A DNA stretch of 64,000 bases from Clostridia bacterium (GCA_910575245.1 CAJTEN010000018.1:56985-120984), one strand, 5' to 3'; shown: positions 25,898-34,840, numbered from the stretch's first letter. The notes: generated from the sequence alone by a model not told the origin. Program-made: numbers and translations.

Positions 25898-27214
25898 ATG
25901 ATAAAAGACAACATTATTCCTCTTCCCAAAGAACAGTGGAAGGGCACGGTCATTCCGATGCGCTATACAACGGAAGAATATTATGATGTGGACATGCAGA
26001 AAGTTACGGACGGATATGAGATTGCAATCCACAGGAAAAAATTTGATACGCCGGTGACGCATTTCCCGGAAGAGTATGATTTTCCTGATAAACTGTATCA
26101 GGATCATTGGGAAAAAGCGTATGCGTGGGGTATTGTGGAAGAAAAAGACGGCAGGCAGGAAATGATCGCCTGTATCGAGACATGCCCGGAGGAGTGGAGC
26201 AACCGCCTGATGATTACGGAATTGTGGGTTCACGAGAAAATAAGAAGACAGGGCGTTGCCCATGCGCTGATGGCAGTTGCGAAAGAACAGGCAGTCCTGG
26301 AGCACCGCCGGGCGATTATTCTGGAGACGCAGTCCTGCAATGTGGGTGCAATTACTTTTTACCAGAAGGAGGGATTCGGACCCATCGGCTTCGATACATG
26401 CTGTTACGGTAATCGGGATGTGGAGAGAAAAGAAGTGCGGATCAATATGGGATACTTCCCGCGCCGGAAACAGAAGGTGACGAGGGAAGATATTGTGATT
26501 CGCAGAGAAGAGCCCGATGAATATCATAAGACGGAAGAGATGATATTGAAGGCCTTTTGGAATAAGTATCATTTGGGATGCAATGAACATTTCCTGGTGC
26601 ACAAATTGCGGCAGAGTGATGTGTATGTGCCTGAATTGTCCAGGGTGGCGGTTGTCGGTGACGAGATTGTGGGAGTGATCTGTTATAGTAAGGCCTGGTT
26701 GAAGCGTGCAGGAGATGATACGACAGAGCGTACAGATGAGTATGCCGATCATGCTGATGATGTCGGAAATTGTACAGAGCGATGTGAAAGCAGTACACCG
26801 GATCAAAGAGAATGCTGCGATACTGAGGAAGAACAAGTCAAAGAAATACTGACTTTCGGGCCGCTCTGCGTGGCGCCCGGATGGCAGGGGTGCGGCGTGG
26901 GCGGATTGCTGCTTGAGGAGACGCTTGCGCTGGCTAAGGAATCTGGGTATGAGGGCGTTGTGATCTTAGGAGAGCCGGATTATTATCCGCGGCATGGCTT
27001 CCTGACCTGCGACCATTTCGGAATCACTACGGCAGAGGGGAAGAACTTCGATGCCTTTATGGGAATAGAGCTTGTGGAAGGCGGACTTGCGAATTTCGGC
27101 GGGAAGTTTTATGAGTCGGAGATTTTTGAGGATCTGCCGGAGGCGGAGAATGAGGAGTATACGAAGAAGTTTGATGCGCCGGACAGGAGAAGGTTTCCGG
27201 GACAGTGGGATTGA
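25898..27214 (+). CDS. Tandem double GNAT acetyltransferase
   Basis: A 438-residue protein with two GNAT domains. The first (about 1-185) has ELWVHEKIRRQGVAHALM and ETQSCNVGAITFYQKEGF. The second (about 190-438) is YhbS-like: LTFGPLCVAPGWQGCGVGGL, VVILGEPDYYPRHGF and a C-terminal strand. Asp/Glu- and Arg-rich sequence around residues 275-310 interrupts the second domain (DDTTERTDEYADHADD). ATG 25898 is used because the frame upstream is antisense-like sequence inside the M56 gene. Fusions of this kind occur in clostridia; substrates are unknown. Confidence 0.82.
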   Translation: MIKDNIIPLPKEQWKGTVIPMRYTTEEYYDVDMQKVTDGYEIAIHRKKFDTPVTHFPEEYDFPDKLYQDHWEKAYAWGIVEEKDGRQEMIACIETCPEEWSNRLMITELWVHEKIRRQGVAHALMAVAKEQAVLEHRRAIILETQSCNVGAITFYQKEGFGPIGFDTCCYGNRDVERKEVRINMGYFPRRKQKVTREDIVIRREEPDEYHKTEEMILKAFWNKYHLGCNEHFLVHKLRQSDVYVPELSRVAVVGDEIVGVICYSKAWLKRAGDDTTERTDEYADHADDVGNCTERCESSTPDQRECCDTEEEQVKEILTFGPLCVAPGWQGCGVGGLLLEETLALAKESGYEGVVILGEPDYYPRHGFLTCDHFGITTAEGKNFDAFMGIELVEGGLANFGGKFYESEIFEDLPEAENEEYTKKFDAPDRRRFPGQWD

Positions 27215-27326
27215 TTGTTTCGATTCACAGTCGAAATGCGCAGTAAATGTGCATTCCTGACCTGTGAAAAGTAATAAACTGCTACCACTTCTATAATTCA
27301 CGGCTGACAAAAGGGAGGAAAATGAG

Positions 27327-27677
27327 ATGAAGAAATGGTACAATGAAGAATACGAATGGGAAATAGAAGTGATAGGATTTAATAAAGACAATGAGGAGAC
27401 AGAAAGATTTTGCCGGAATGGTGAGGAAATAGGAGATAAATATACCTGTACTTATGGTTGTCCGGTAAATGCGCAGGGCCAGGGGATTTGTTCTAAGGTA
27501 ATGATGATGATGTATCCTGTTATGGAGGCTGTCAGAAGCGGAGGGGATTTAGAGAATATAGGCGGAGACAGTAAATATAGTAAAACGATTATGTGTCCGG
27601 ACGGCTGCGTTTTGTTTCGGCTGACAGCAAAACCGATGGGGAATGAAAACTTTTTCAAGGGTAAATTCTTCGATTAA
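27327..27677 (+). CDS. TIGR04076-family protein
   Basis: A 116-residue protein recognised by MKKWYNEEYEWEIEVIGF, YCRNGEEIGDKY-type sequence, CTYGCPVNAQGQGICSK and MCPDGCVLFRLTA. Four conserved Cys in CTYGCP and GICSK and CPDGC suggest metal or redox use, but the family is uncharacterised. GGGAGG precedes the ATG. A truncated second copy of the 5' part lies at 37183-37317. Confidence 0.85.
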   Translation: MKKWYNEEYEWEIEVIGFNKDNEETERFCRNGEEIGDKYTCTYGCPVNAQGQGICSKVMMMMYPVMEAVRSGGDLENIGGDSKYSKTIMCPDGCVLFRLTAKPMGNENFFKGKFFD

Positions 27678-27755
27678 AAGCAGAATATATATCCGGTCAC
27701 CCTGTGGCATCTATAGGGATTTAAAGGGACAGGCAGGAATCTGCCTGTCCCTAAC

Positions 27756-28190
27756 TCAAGACATCTGCCTCGCGAATTCTTCGATGGACTTTGCCTTGCT
27801 GGCGGCTCTCAACCAACGGTGCAGGGTATCTAAGTCTTTTTCGGCATTAATTTGAACAGCAATGTTTTCAGGAATTACTCCTAAATCAGACAGGAGATCC
27901 TTGACTGCATCGGAGAGTCCGTCTGTTCGCCCCTCGTTGCGGATCATCTGGTCTCTTTCATACGATTTCATATAGGAAATAGACACCTCCTTGTTGTGTT
28001 TGATGTTGTCTACCATACTCTGAACTTCTCTCAGAGGTTTGCTTACCGCATTCTTCCATGTGGTGCTTTCGAAATACTGTAATAACTCTTTTAAGGCCTG
28101 GCCATTGCTCTGATCAGGCTCAATGTCATAAATGTTATTCGTACTGACCTCTCCTTGCAGAGAACCGTTCCGCGTATACCGTAGAATACC
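27756..28190 (-). pseudogene. Rpn/PD-(D/E)XK nuclease-family transposase, C-terminal remnant
   Basis: Leftward frame from about 28190: ILRYTRNGSLQGEVSTNNIY, then a helical C-terminal region (MVDNIKHNKEVSISYMKSYE, IRNEGRTDGLSDAVKDLL, LHRWLRAASKAKSIEEFARQ) typical of the tail of recombination-promoting nuclease/transposase-like proteins. The catalytic N-terminal domain is missing. The frame upstream of 28190 is the antisense of the neighbouring ATPase remnant. Confidence 0.65.
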
Positions 28191-28325
28191 TGAAGTATCC
28201 GGATTGTTACTTGCTACAAGAGATTTATCGAAATACACCGCGATTTCCTCAATAATATGTGCAATACTAATACAAAGACTCTGATTAAAAATGAAACATA
28301 AAAGGATCGATAAAGGTGGTACAAT

Positions 28326-28538
28326 ATGGCAGAAAAAGCAAATCTTCGCATAGGCATTGAAGACTTTGGAAGGATTCGTAGAGATGGATTTTACTCTGCT
28401 GATAAAACCGGACTGATCAAGGATCTTCTGGAGCATATTGCATATGTAGATTTGTTGTACCGATCTGTTCCATATGGCTGTTATTGTCTGTTGTCGAACC
28501 GCATGCAACAAAAAGCAATCAGGCTCAGGCTGACTTAA
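28326..28538 (+). pseudogene. 5' fragment of an AAA-ATPase/PD-(D/E)XK protein
   Basis: MAEKANLRIGIEDFGRIRRD and LIKDLLEHIAYVDL match the first 43 residues of the intact 571-residue protein at 47117 at most positions. Then the frame diverges (YRSVPYGCY...) and stops. The upstream 110 nt also match the intact gene's flank (AAATACACCGCGATTT; AGGTGGTAC). The Walker and nuclease regions are deleted. Confidence 0.8.
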
Positions 28539-28611
28539 CCGGTTCGGGTCTGATTTTGCCGACGGTATTCCTTATCAGTTGACCGAAAGTGCTTCATCTT
28601 AATAATCCAAC

Positions 28612-29307
28612 TTAGTCAGAAACGTCAGAATCTGCTTTCTGAGTAATCTTGATACTGTATATCTCTCCTAACTGTGCCGGATAGGTCTCCATAATATCAC
28701 CACTGTACGTGATCTCAATGATGTCACCGACCTCAGGTTGTGAGGAGGGATCAAGGTTTTGCATCTGTACTACAACCCGGTCTGCGCTGCTAAGCTCCAT
28801 ACTTCCTTCGACCGGCTCTACTAAACAGTAGTTGTCTTCGGCTTCAAGAACAGTTGCCTCAAATGTGACTTTTGCAGTATCTGCAAAGTCCTGGGCTGAA
28901 CTGTTATCAGTATCTCCGGTTCTTACTTCCACACCCTTGACTTTGACGGTGACTACCCTGTCGGCATCTGAATCATTTCGCCCTGCGTCGATGCCGATTT
29001 TAAACCACGCACCTTTCTCGGCATCTATTTTTACCGGCATGCCGGGTGTAAGATATGTCGGCTCATCGTAGGCGTTTTCTTCCTTGGCTTCAATAGGTTC
29101 TAACTCAACTAAAGTGTCGGATAATCCGGCACCGGAAGATATGGTGATCTGATTTCCTATGGGAGAAATTTCTTCATCCGAGTAGACGAATGCGTCAGTG
29201 CTTCCTGCCGGAACTGTAAAGCTAATCTCGTATGTGTCATTTTTGCCGCATGCGGTAAGAGAGAGAATGCAGATGAGGGATAATAATATAGTTATGTATT
29301 TTTTCAT
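28612..29307 (-). CDS. Lipoprotein with DUF3221-like C-terminal domain, paralogue 1
   Basis: A 231-residue lipoprotein: signal peptide MKKYITILLSLICILSL with lipobox LTAC, Cys at residue 20. The mature part has an N-terminal beta domain (YEISFTVPAGSTDAFVYSDE) and a C-terminal domain (FEATVLEAEDNYCLVEPVEG ... GDIIEITYSGDIMETYPAQL) resembling DUF3221 domains. It is paralogous to the lipoprotein at 48979, differing by an 11-residue insertion around residue 133. Membrane-anchored on the outside; role is unknown. Confidence 0.8.
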   Translation of the reverse strand: MKKYITILLSLICILSLTACGKNDTYEISFTVPAGSTDAFVYSDEEISPIGNQITISSGAGLSDTLVELEPIEAKEENAYDEPTYLTPGMPVKIDAEKGAWFKIGIDAGRNDSDADRVVTVKVKGVEVRTGDTDNSSAQDFADTAKVTFEATVLEAEDNYCLVEPVEGSMELSSADRVVVQMQNLDPSSQPEVGDIIEITYSGDIMETYPAQLGEIYSIKITQKADSDVSD

Positions 29308-29359
29308 ATATAATACTCCTGGAATGTCAATTTTCTAATTAGCATATGATTGTTTGCTT

Positions 29360-29389
29360 GTAACAGTTCAGCCTTGGCTTTACTGTTAC
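29360..29389. repeat. GTAACAGT inverted repeat
   Basis: GTAACAGT and ACTGTTAC enclose TCAGCCTTGGCTTT, which itself contains AGCC/GGCT. The same outer motif with AGGCCAAAGGCTGA inside occurs at about 22038-22067. Confidence 0.75.
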
Positions 29390-29524
29390 GTTTGCTTTAC
29401 TTCATTATTAAAATTATTCGGTCTATATTGGTATAATTTTCTAACTTTACCGATTTTTTATATAATAACACACTGGAGAGAAGGATTGCAACAGGCTGGC
29501 ATTCGTTCAAAATTTCTAAATAGA

Positions 29525-29555
29525 TTGTGACAATACGACGGGCTGGCGCGTCTTA
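29525..29555 (+). promoter_or_regulatory. Candidate ECF sigma autoregulatory promoter
   Basis: TTGTGACA (29525-29532), 16 nt, then CGTCTTA (29549-29555), which has the shape of an ECF promoter with a CGTC -10. It lies 40 nt ahead of the ECF sigma gene. The -35 part, but not the -10 part, is preserved in the fossil copy at 52449. Confidence 0.5.
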
Positions 29556-29595
29556 TCTATGAGATCTCAAACAGAAGAAGAAAGGGGATGTATCC

Positions 29596-30060
29596 GTGTG
29601 TGATGTAATGGAACTATTTCATCTTTATAAGGATGATGTGTTCAGGCTGGCAGTCAGTTATACCCATTCGATTCAGGATGCGGAGGATATCTGCCAGACG
29701 GTTTTCCTGAAACTGATGGAACAGAGTGAACTTACGCCCGGAAAGGAGAAGGCATGGCTGATGCAAGTGACTGCCAATCAGTGTAGAAGCCTTCTGCGCT
29801 CTGTCTGGAGAAAGAGAACCAAGCCGCTTGAAGAAGAGCAGGAAGAACAGCTCTTATTTGAACAGCCTGTGCAGCATGATGTCTGGGAAGGAATCAGAAA
29901 GCTGAAGCCCAAATATCGTATTGTGGTATATCTGTTTTATTATGAGGGGTATGCAATAAAGGAGATTGCGGATATTTTACATATTTCCGGCACTGCTGTT
30001 ACAACAAGACTGTCGCGGGCAAGGCGGCTTTTGGAGGAAACGTTAAAGGAGGAGGTTTGA
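29596..30060 (+). CDS. ECF-type RNA polymerase sigma factor
   Basis: A 154-residue sigma factor with only regions 2 and 4. Region 2: LYKDDVFRLAVSYTHSIQDA, then EDICQTVFLKL. Region 4: LKPKYRIVVYLFYYEGYAIK, EIADILHISGTAVTTRLSRA. GTG 29596 is taken as start, with AAAGGGGA upstream. The next gene (30064) encodes a membrane protein, its likely anti-sigma factor. Control of the lipoprotein at 30765 is inferred from order. Confidence 0.9.
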   Translation: MCDVMELFHLYKDDVFRLAVSYTHSIQDAEDICQTVFLKLMEQSELTPGKEKAWLMQVTANQCRSLLRSVWRKRTKPLEEEQEEQLLFEQPVQHDVWEGIRKLKPKYRIVVYLFYYEGYAIKEIADILHISGTAVTTRLSRARRLLEETLKEEV

Positions 30061-30063
30061 TTT

Positions 30064-30684
30064 ATGCATAATCGGGTTAAAGAAGTATATGAGCAGGTCA
30101 GAATGCCGAAGAAATGCAGTCGGCGTATTGAACAGGCAATGCAGAGTAAGCGGGAAGGTACATTAAATACTTTACCGGGATACAGGCGGATATCAAGACC
30201 GGCGGTTGCGCTGGCAGCTGTGCTGCTGCTTTTGCTGGCAGACGGAACTGTGTATGCCGCTACCGGTGAAGGCATTATAAGACGTTTTGCTTCTTTCGCC
30301 AACAATGCCGTATTTACGCAAGGGAAAGACGAAGAGGGCAATAATATTTCTACCACCTCTTATAATACTTCGGATGCGACAGCACCGGCAGAGTATAAGG
30401 AAGGGCAGCTTTGGTTTACGGCCAATGGAGAAAACATTGATATCACAGAACAGGTTTCCGAGGATCGGGCTTTTACTTACAAATACACAGACGGACAGGG
30501 AATCACTCATTATCTGATCGTAGGCGGTGCTCCGGAGACCTTTGGATATGCGGAATTCATGCGAGAAGAAACCGGGACGCAGGAATGGATTAGCGGTTAC
30601 TCTTCATCGGGCAAGGTGGGAGAATCGATTAATCCCGACTGGCTGAAAAATGCGAAGGCGGAACTGGGTATTCCCTGGCCGTAG
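30064..30684 (+). CDS. Probable anti-sigma factor (DUF4179-like membrane protein)
   Basis: A 206-residue protein: about 45 cytoplasmic residues (VRMPKKCSRRIEQAMQSKRE), one transmembrane segment (PAVALAAVLLLLLADGTVYA), then an extracytoplasmic domain. This layout, with an N-terminal short helical part binding sigma, fits single-pass anti-sigma factors coupled to ECF genes. It starts 3 nt after the sigma stop, with GGAGG inside the sigma gene's end. The external domain is not recognised. Confidence 0.75.
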   Translation: MHNRVKEVYEQVRMPKKCSRRIEQAMQSKREGTLNTLPGYRRISRPAVALAAVLLLLLADGTVYAATGEGIIRRFASFANNAVFTQGKDEEGNNISTTSYNTSDATAPAEYKEGQLWFTANGENIDITEQVSEDRAFTYKYTDGQGITHYLIVGGAPETFGYAEFMREETGTQEWISGYSSSGKVGESINPDWLKNAKAELGIPWP

Positions 30685-30764
30685 GCATTGTCGGTGAATC
30701 TGATAAAGGAAGATATTTTCATAATGTGTGGTACCTGAAAGAAACGAAAGGAATGGATATAGAT

Positions 30765-31955
30765 ATGAAGAATCGATTGATGAAAGCATCGGCCATAATA
30801 CTGTGTATGGCTTGTATGGCCGGATGCGGTGCGGACTATTCAGAAGAACAGGTCACAGAACAGGTGACGATGGAATTTGCAGGAACTGAGAAGCCTTCTG
30901 AAAATGCGCCGAGGGCAGCTGTTGCGGTGAAGTCGGAACCGCAGCAGAAGGAAGACGCGCAGGGCCTGAATGCGGATTTATTTGACGGGCAAAGCATGAG
31001 CATTTGGAAGGGAAAGGGCAATACGCTTGTGGCATTAAAAGAAGATACCTTCTATCTTTACGATGTGGCATCGGCACAGATCGAAGCGCAGACAAAGACG
31101 GAGCGCTGGAATTCGGTTACCGTTTATCCATATAAAAGCGGGTATTGGGTGATCGGAGAGATCATGAAAGGAAATACGGCCGGGAGCACGGCAGCAGAGA
31201 GCCGAGGCATTTTTTACGATGATTCTTTAAAAGAAACACAGACTGTTTTATTGGATGATATTGTGCCGGATGCTGCGGGGGCGGCGTGGGCTGTTTCATC
31301 TGACGGCGCCATGTTTGGTTATTATGATTTCTGGGGTGGTCTGAACCTATATGATCTCGAAAGCCGGGAAAAACAGCAATTACTGGATACCGGGTTGGAT
31401 GGAAACAGTGCGGGTCTTTTGAATATAGACGCGTTGTTCTTTGATGAGACGGACAACCGATTAGTGTTTACCGGACAAACGTATCAGAGTGGCAGGTCTG
31501 CCGAGTCATGGGGCAGGATTGATATAGATGGAACAGGGTTTGAAAACCATGTACTGGAGTATGATCTTGGCATGGCAACGGGATACTGTGCGGGGAAACT
31601 GCTGCTCGGAGAGGACAGTATATTCTTCAAGAACAGAATGGGAGTTGTCAATGTGAAGACAGGAGAGGCGGTGTATCACGCAAATACGGAAAACGCTCTG
31701 CCGGTGAGCGGCCCTTTCTTTTCCGATGACGGAACAGTCTATGCTACGGCTGCCCTGGGCACGAATCAGATGGAAGTTGCAGTCTGGCGGACAGAGGATT
31801 TTTCTTTGGTTTCTAAAGAGGTGATTCGGGATGACAGGGAAGAAATGTTCTACCGTTCTCCGCATATCTGTCTGTTTCCTGAGCTTCGGGCTTGTATTGT
31901 CTGTATGGGAGGGCACAACGACATTCCGCAGAAAGCGGTATTGTTGAAATATTAG
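30765..31955 (+). CDS. Lipoprotein with beta-propeller-like repeats
   Basis: A 396-residue lipoprotein. Signal peptide MKNRLMKASAIILCMACMAG with lipobox MAGC. The mature part has repeated short strands with W and aromatic residues (SIWKGKGNTLVALKEDTFYL, FYDDSLKE, MFGYYDFWGGLNLYDL), as in six- or seven-bladed propellers. ATG 30765 is preferred over the frame start at 30726. Third gene of the ECF sigma operon. Its 3' end is duplicated in a fossil at about 52525-52691. Confidence 0.75.
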   Translation: MKNRLMKASAIILCMACMAGCGADYSEEQVTEQVTMEFAGTEKPSENAPRAAVAVKSEPQQKEDAQGLNADLFDGQSMSIWKGKGNTLVALKEDTFYLYDVASAQIEAQTKTERWNSVTVYPYKSGYWVIGEIMKGNTAGSTAAESRGIFYDDSLKETQTVLLDDIVPDAAGAAWAVSSDGAMFGYYDFWGGLNLYDLESREKQQLLDTGLDGNSAGLLNIDALFFDETDNRLVFTGQTYQSGRSAESWGRIDIDGTGFENHVLEYDLGMATGYCAGKLLLGEDSIFFKNRMGVVNVKTGEAVYHANTENALPVSGPFFSDDGTVYATAALGTNQMEVAVWRTEDFSLVSKEVIRDDREEMFYRSPHICLFPELRACIVCMGGHNDIPQKAVLLKY

Positions 31956-32026
31956 AAGGTTTTGAAAGCTTTATCCGGTAGGCAGACAGTGTGTTACACC
32001 GGAGACTACCTCAGGGTATTATCAGC

Positions 32027-32071
32027 GTTGCAGTTCGCAACGGATCAGCTATGATCGGCGCGAACTGCAAC
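32027..32071. repeat. Inverted repeat GTTGCAGTTCGC/GCGAACTGCAAC
   Basis: Perfect 12-bp arms (32027-32038; 32060-32071) around a loop with GATCAGC-type sequence. It resembles the GTTACAGTTC repeats near 22190 and has invaded the 3' end of the truncated zinc-ribbon gene. Confidence 0.75.
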
Positions 32072-32374
32072 CTTATAAAACGCTGTTCGCTGCCCGCATT
32101 TCGGACAGAATTCAAAATCCTCCTGCGTTTCAAATCCACAGCTCATACATCTTCTGGAAAAACTCCTGTATCCCGCCTGCACCTGTGTCAGATGCTGCGG
32201 CAGTATTTCTATATTCTCGCCGCGTGCGATCCGTCTTCCGATCTCCGGGTCAAGGGAATAGACCGTATTGCAGCATGTGCTCTGTACATAGTACTGCTTG
32301 TTCCATTTGAAACACGGGATGAAGAACAGCGACAGATACATATAGGTTATGAATACCTGATACCTGCCATAAGA
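32045..32374 (-). pseudogene. Zinc-ribbon protein, truncated paralogue of the 54381 gene
   Basis: From GRYQVFITYMYLSLFFIP to CPKCGQR it matches the intact 123-residue protein at 54381 at most positions. The N-terminal 28 codons, including the first CDRC pair, are gone. Sequence further upstream (TTATATTATATACC near 32385) matches the intact gene's distal 5' flank near 54865, so the loss is an internal deletion. The 3' end runs into the 32027-32071 inverted repeat. Confidence 0.8.
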
Positions 32375-32474
32375 GCCTATATTATATACCTTTTTCCAGA
32401 GTAATGAAATAGCCTTGATGGTATCCTGTTCGCTGCATGATTTTACGATGGAAGGAAGCGGCGCGGTATTTTCG

Positions 32475-32591
32475 TTATTCCCCTTTCTGCACAGTATCGA
32501 ATTGAATAAAACTGCCTTTTTGTGCAATATGGAATTAAGTAAAAGTGCCTTTTTGTGGAAACATTATGTTGAATAAAAGTGCCTTTTTTGT
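32475..32591 (+). repeat. Three degenerate ~37-nt direct repeats
   Basis: Units ending in AAAACTGCCTTTTTG, AAAAGTGCCTTTTTG and AAAAGTGCCTTTTTTG, each preceded by a TTGAATAAA- or TTAAGTAAA-like sequence. They lie head-to-tail directly upstream of the ATPase gene. The last unit supplies its -35. Confidence 0.75.
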
Positions 32592-32598
32592 ATATAAT
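32569..32598 (+). promoter_or_regulatory. Promoter of the AAA/DUF4143 gene
   Basis: TTGAAT (32569-32574), 18-nt spacer, TATAAT (32593-32598). The -35 belongs to the third copy of the tandem repeat. Confidence 0.6.
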
Positions 32599-32628
32599 AA
32601 GGTTACAGATTTGAAAGCAGGTGACCGT

Positions 32629-33966
32629 GTGAAAAGAAAAATATATGATCGCTTATTGGAGTGGAAGGAAAAGGATAAGGGAAGCTGTGCGTTATTGTTG
32701 GACGGTGCAAGACGTGTAGGCAAAAGTTATATTGCACAGCAATTTGGAGAAAACGAGTACAAGAGTTATTTGCTGATTGACTTTGCCCATCTGCCGCAGG
32801 AAGTAATGTATATATTTGAGAATGATATCAATGATTTTGATCTCTTATTTAATAAGCTTTCAGCATATTATCGGAAGACACTCTATAAGAGACAGACTCT
32901 TATTATTTTTGACGAGGTACAGAGATATCCTAAGGCCCGGGAATTGATCAAATATTTAGTTGCAGACGGACGGTATGATTATTTGGAAACAGGGTCGTTG
33001 ATCTCTCTGAGGATGAACATAGAAGATATCGTAATTCCTTCAGAGGAAGAACATGTTGAGATGTTTCCGATGGATTTTGAAGAGTTTTTATGGGCAATGG
33101 GAGATGAGACTACTGTGCCTTTTCTGCGGGATTGCTTTGAAAATCTCAGGCCGCTGGGGCAGGCAATGCATAAAAGAGTGATGAATGATTTCCGCCAGTA
33201 TATCTTGGTTGGTGGTATGCCGCAGGCAGTTGAGGCATACAGAAAGAGCAGGAATTTTGAAGAGACAGACCGGATCAAGAAACGAATTCTGACACTGTAC
33301 AGACAAGATATTACAAAATTTGCAAAAGGGTATGAAGCAAAAGTTCTTTCAATTTTTGATGAAATGCCTTCACAGTTATCGAAGACAGAAAAGAAGTATA
33401 AATTATCAAGTATTGAAAAAGGAGCCAGATTTCGTGATTATGAGAACGCGTTTCTCTGGCTGACGGAAGCAATGATCGTAAATGACTGCCATAATGCAAC
33501 AGAGCCTACAGTAGGGTTGTCTATGAGTGAAGAGCATACCACGCGAAAGTGTTATATGGCGGATACCGGATTATTGGTAACCCATTCTTTTATGGATGAT
33601 AAATTTACGGATAATGAATTATACAGAGACATACTTCTGGACAGATTGCATGTGAATGAAGGAATGCTGATGGAAAATATTGTGGCACAGGAATTACGTG
33701 CATATGGGCATAGGCTGTTCTTTTATTCCAGATCAGATACAGACAGCAGAGAAAATAATATGGAGATTGATTTCCTGATCCGCAGAAAGAGAAAGATCTG
33801 TGGGGTGGAGGTCAAATCGGGAGGGTATCGAAAGCATTCCTCATTAGATAAATTCAGAAACAAATTTCAGGGCAAATTGGGACAGTCCTATATATTATAT
33901 ACAAAGGATATTTTGATAAAAGAGGATGTGGTACATCTGCCTGTTTATATGGCGATGTTTCTTTAA
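32629..33966 (+). CDS. AAA_14/DUF4143 ATP-binding protein
   Basis: A 445-residue protein of the AAA_14-DUF4143 type. Walker A is LDGARRVGKSYIAQQFG, Walker B is TLIIFDEVQRYPKARELI, a sensor is ETGSLISL, and the C-terminal DUF4143 part ends MEIDFLIRRKRKICGVEVKS, a PD-(D/E)XK-like motif. GTG 32629 gives the family's usual start (KRKIYDRLLEWK); TTG 32611 is an alternative. These P-loop proteins are abundant in gut clostridia, often in many copies, and their function is unresolved. Confidence 0.85.
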   Translation: MKRKIYDRLLEWKEKDKGSCALLLDGARRVGKSYIAQQFGENEYKSYLLIDFAHLPQEVMYIFENDINDFDLLFNKLSAYYRKTLYKRQTLIIFDEVQRYPKARELIKYLVADGRYDYLETGSLISLRMNIEDIVIPSEEEHVEMFPMDFEEFLWAMGDETTVPFLRDCFENLRPLGQAMHKRVMNDFRQYILVGGMPQAVEAYRKSRNFEETDRIKKRILTLYRQDITKFAKGYEAKVLSIFDEMPSQLSKTEKKYKLSSIEKGARFRDYENAFLWLTEAMIVNDCHNATEPTVGLSMSEEHTTRKCYMADTGLLVTHSFMDDKFTDNELYRDILLDRLHVNEGMLMENIVAQELRAYGHRLFFYSRSDTDSRENNMEIDFLIRRKRKICGVEVKSGGYRKHSSLDKFRNKFQGKLGQSYILYTKDILIKEDVVHLPVYMAMFL

Positions 33967-34032
33967 ATCTTCTTTCAAACACGACGGGTGCAGATTGCCG
34001 GGTTTGCGGCAGATATGTTAAGCAGCATATGG

Positions 34033-34515
34033 CTACAGGTACATTTCCATCGGGGTATACCGGATTCCATGCCAGATTCTTTCTGTATCCGTGTTTGTAA
34101 ACCCGATTGCGTGATAAAAGGGAACTGCATAGGGCGACGCGTTCAGCAGGATCTTTTCTACGCCATGCTGTCTCAATTCAGAGATCACCCTCCCGAAAAG
34201 TTCCGTTGCAACCCCTTTTCTGTGATAGTTCTCATCTACAAACACGCAGGATATGTGATGATTCTTTGAGATCGACAATACACCGACTAATTTATCATGG
34301 TCAAAGGAACCATACATTGTCTGCAGGTTATTCAGAAAATCATTTCTGAAATCCTGTCTGCTGATGAATTGTCTATAAAAGAAGGCGATCCCCTCGTCTG
34401 TATAATCAGGAGCAACAAACTTCTCAAATACACGCCAGATCAGCGCAAAGGCGTTATCCAGTTCATCGTTATGGAGTTTTCGTATCAGGTAAGAGGCTGA
34501 TGGATTCTGATTCAT
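34033..34515 (-). CDS. GNAT-family N-acetyltransferase
   Basis: A 160-residue GNAT: CVFVDENYHRKGVATELFGR is the acetyl-CoA loop and LNASPYAVPFYHAIGF is the C-terminal part, ending YTPMEMYL. The ATG at 34515 is taken as start; a TTG 15 nt upstream is possible and no strong ribosome site distinguishes them. A deleted second copy of its 3' end and 5' flank is at 21520-21640. Confidence 0.82.
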   Translation of the reverse strand: MNQNPSASYLIRKLHNDELDNAFALIWRVFEKFVAPDYTDEGIAFFYRQFISRQDFRNDFLNNLQTMYGSFDHDKLVGVLSISKNHHISCVFVDENYHRKGVATELFGRVISELRQHGVEKILLNASPYAVPFYHAIGFTNTDTERIWHGIRYTPMEMYL

Positions 34516-34787
34516 AGGTTTGTCCCACAATGCAGTGCTTGATTCTATGAAATTAACATAGCACAGTCGGGATTTTTTACAATAATCAATAATAACAAGG
34601 CTGAGCTGCTACGGTATCTACTTCTTTTATGTCAACTATTTTTTTAGGACAATAAACTGGGAAAATAAAGGAAAAAGCGCATGGCATAAGCATAACACAA
34701 AACATATGGGAATTGAGAAATGATTAAAAACGCCTTTAAAAATCAATGACCGTAACAAAGAAGAAGAATGATTGAAGATGGTAGTTC

Positions 34788-34828
34788 TTGACAATAATAT
34801 TTCTATATAGTAATATTTTATATAGAAA
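34788..34828 (+). promoter_or_regulatory. Promoter and MarR-type operator
   Basis: TTGACA (34788-34793), 17-nt spacer, TAATAT (34811-34816). The inverted repeat TTTCTATATA/TATATAGAAA covers the -10, so binding would block transcription. Autoregulation by the adjacent MarR is expected. Confidence 0.75.
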
Positions 34829-34840
34829 GGAGGAGCGAAC

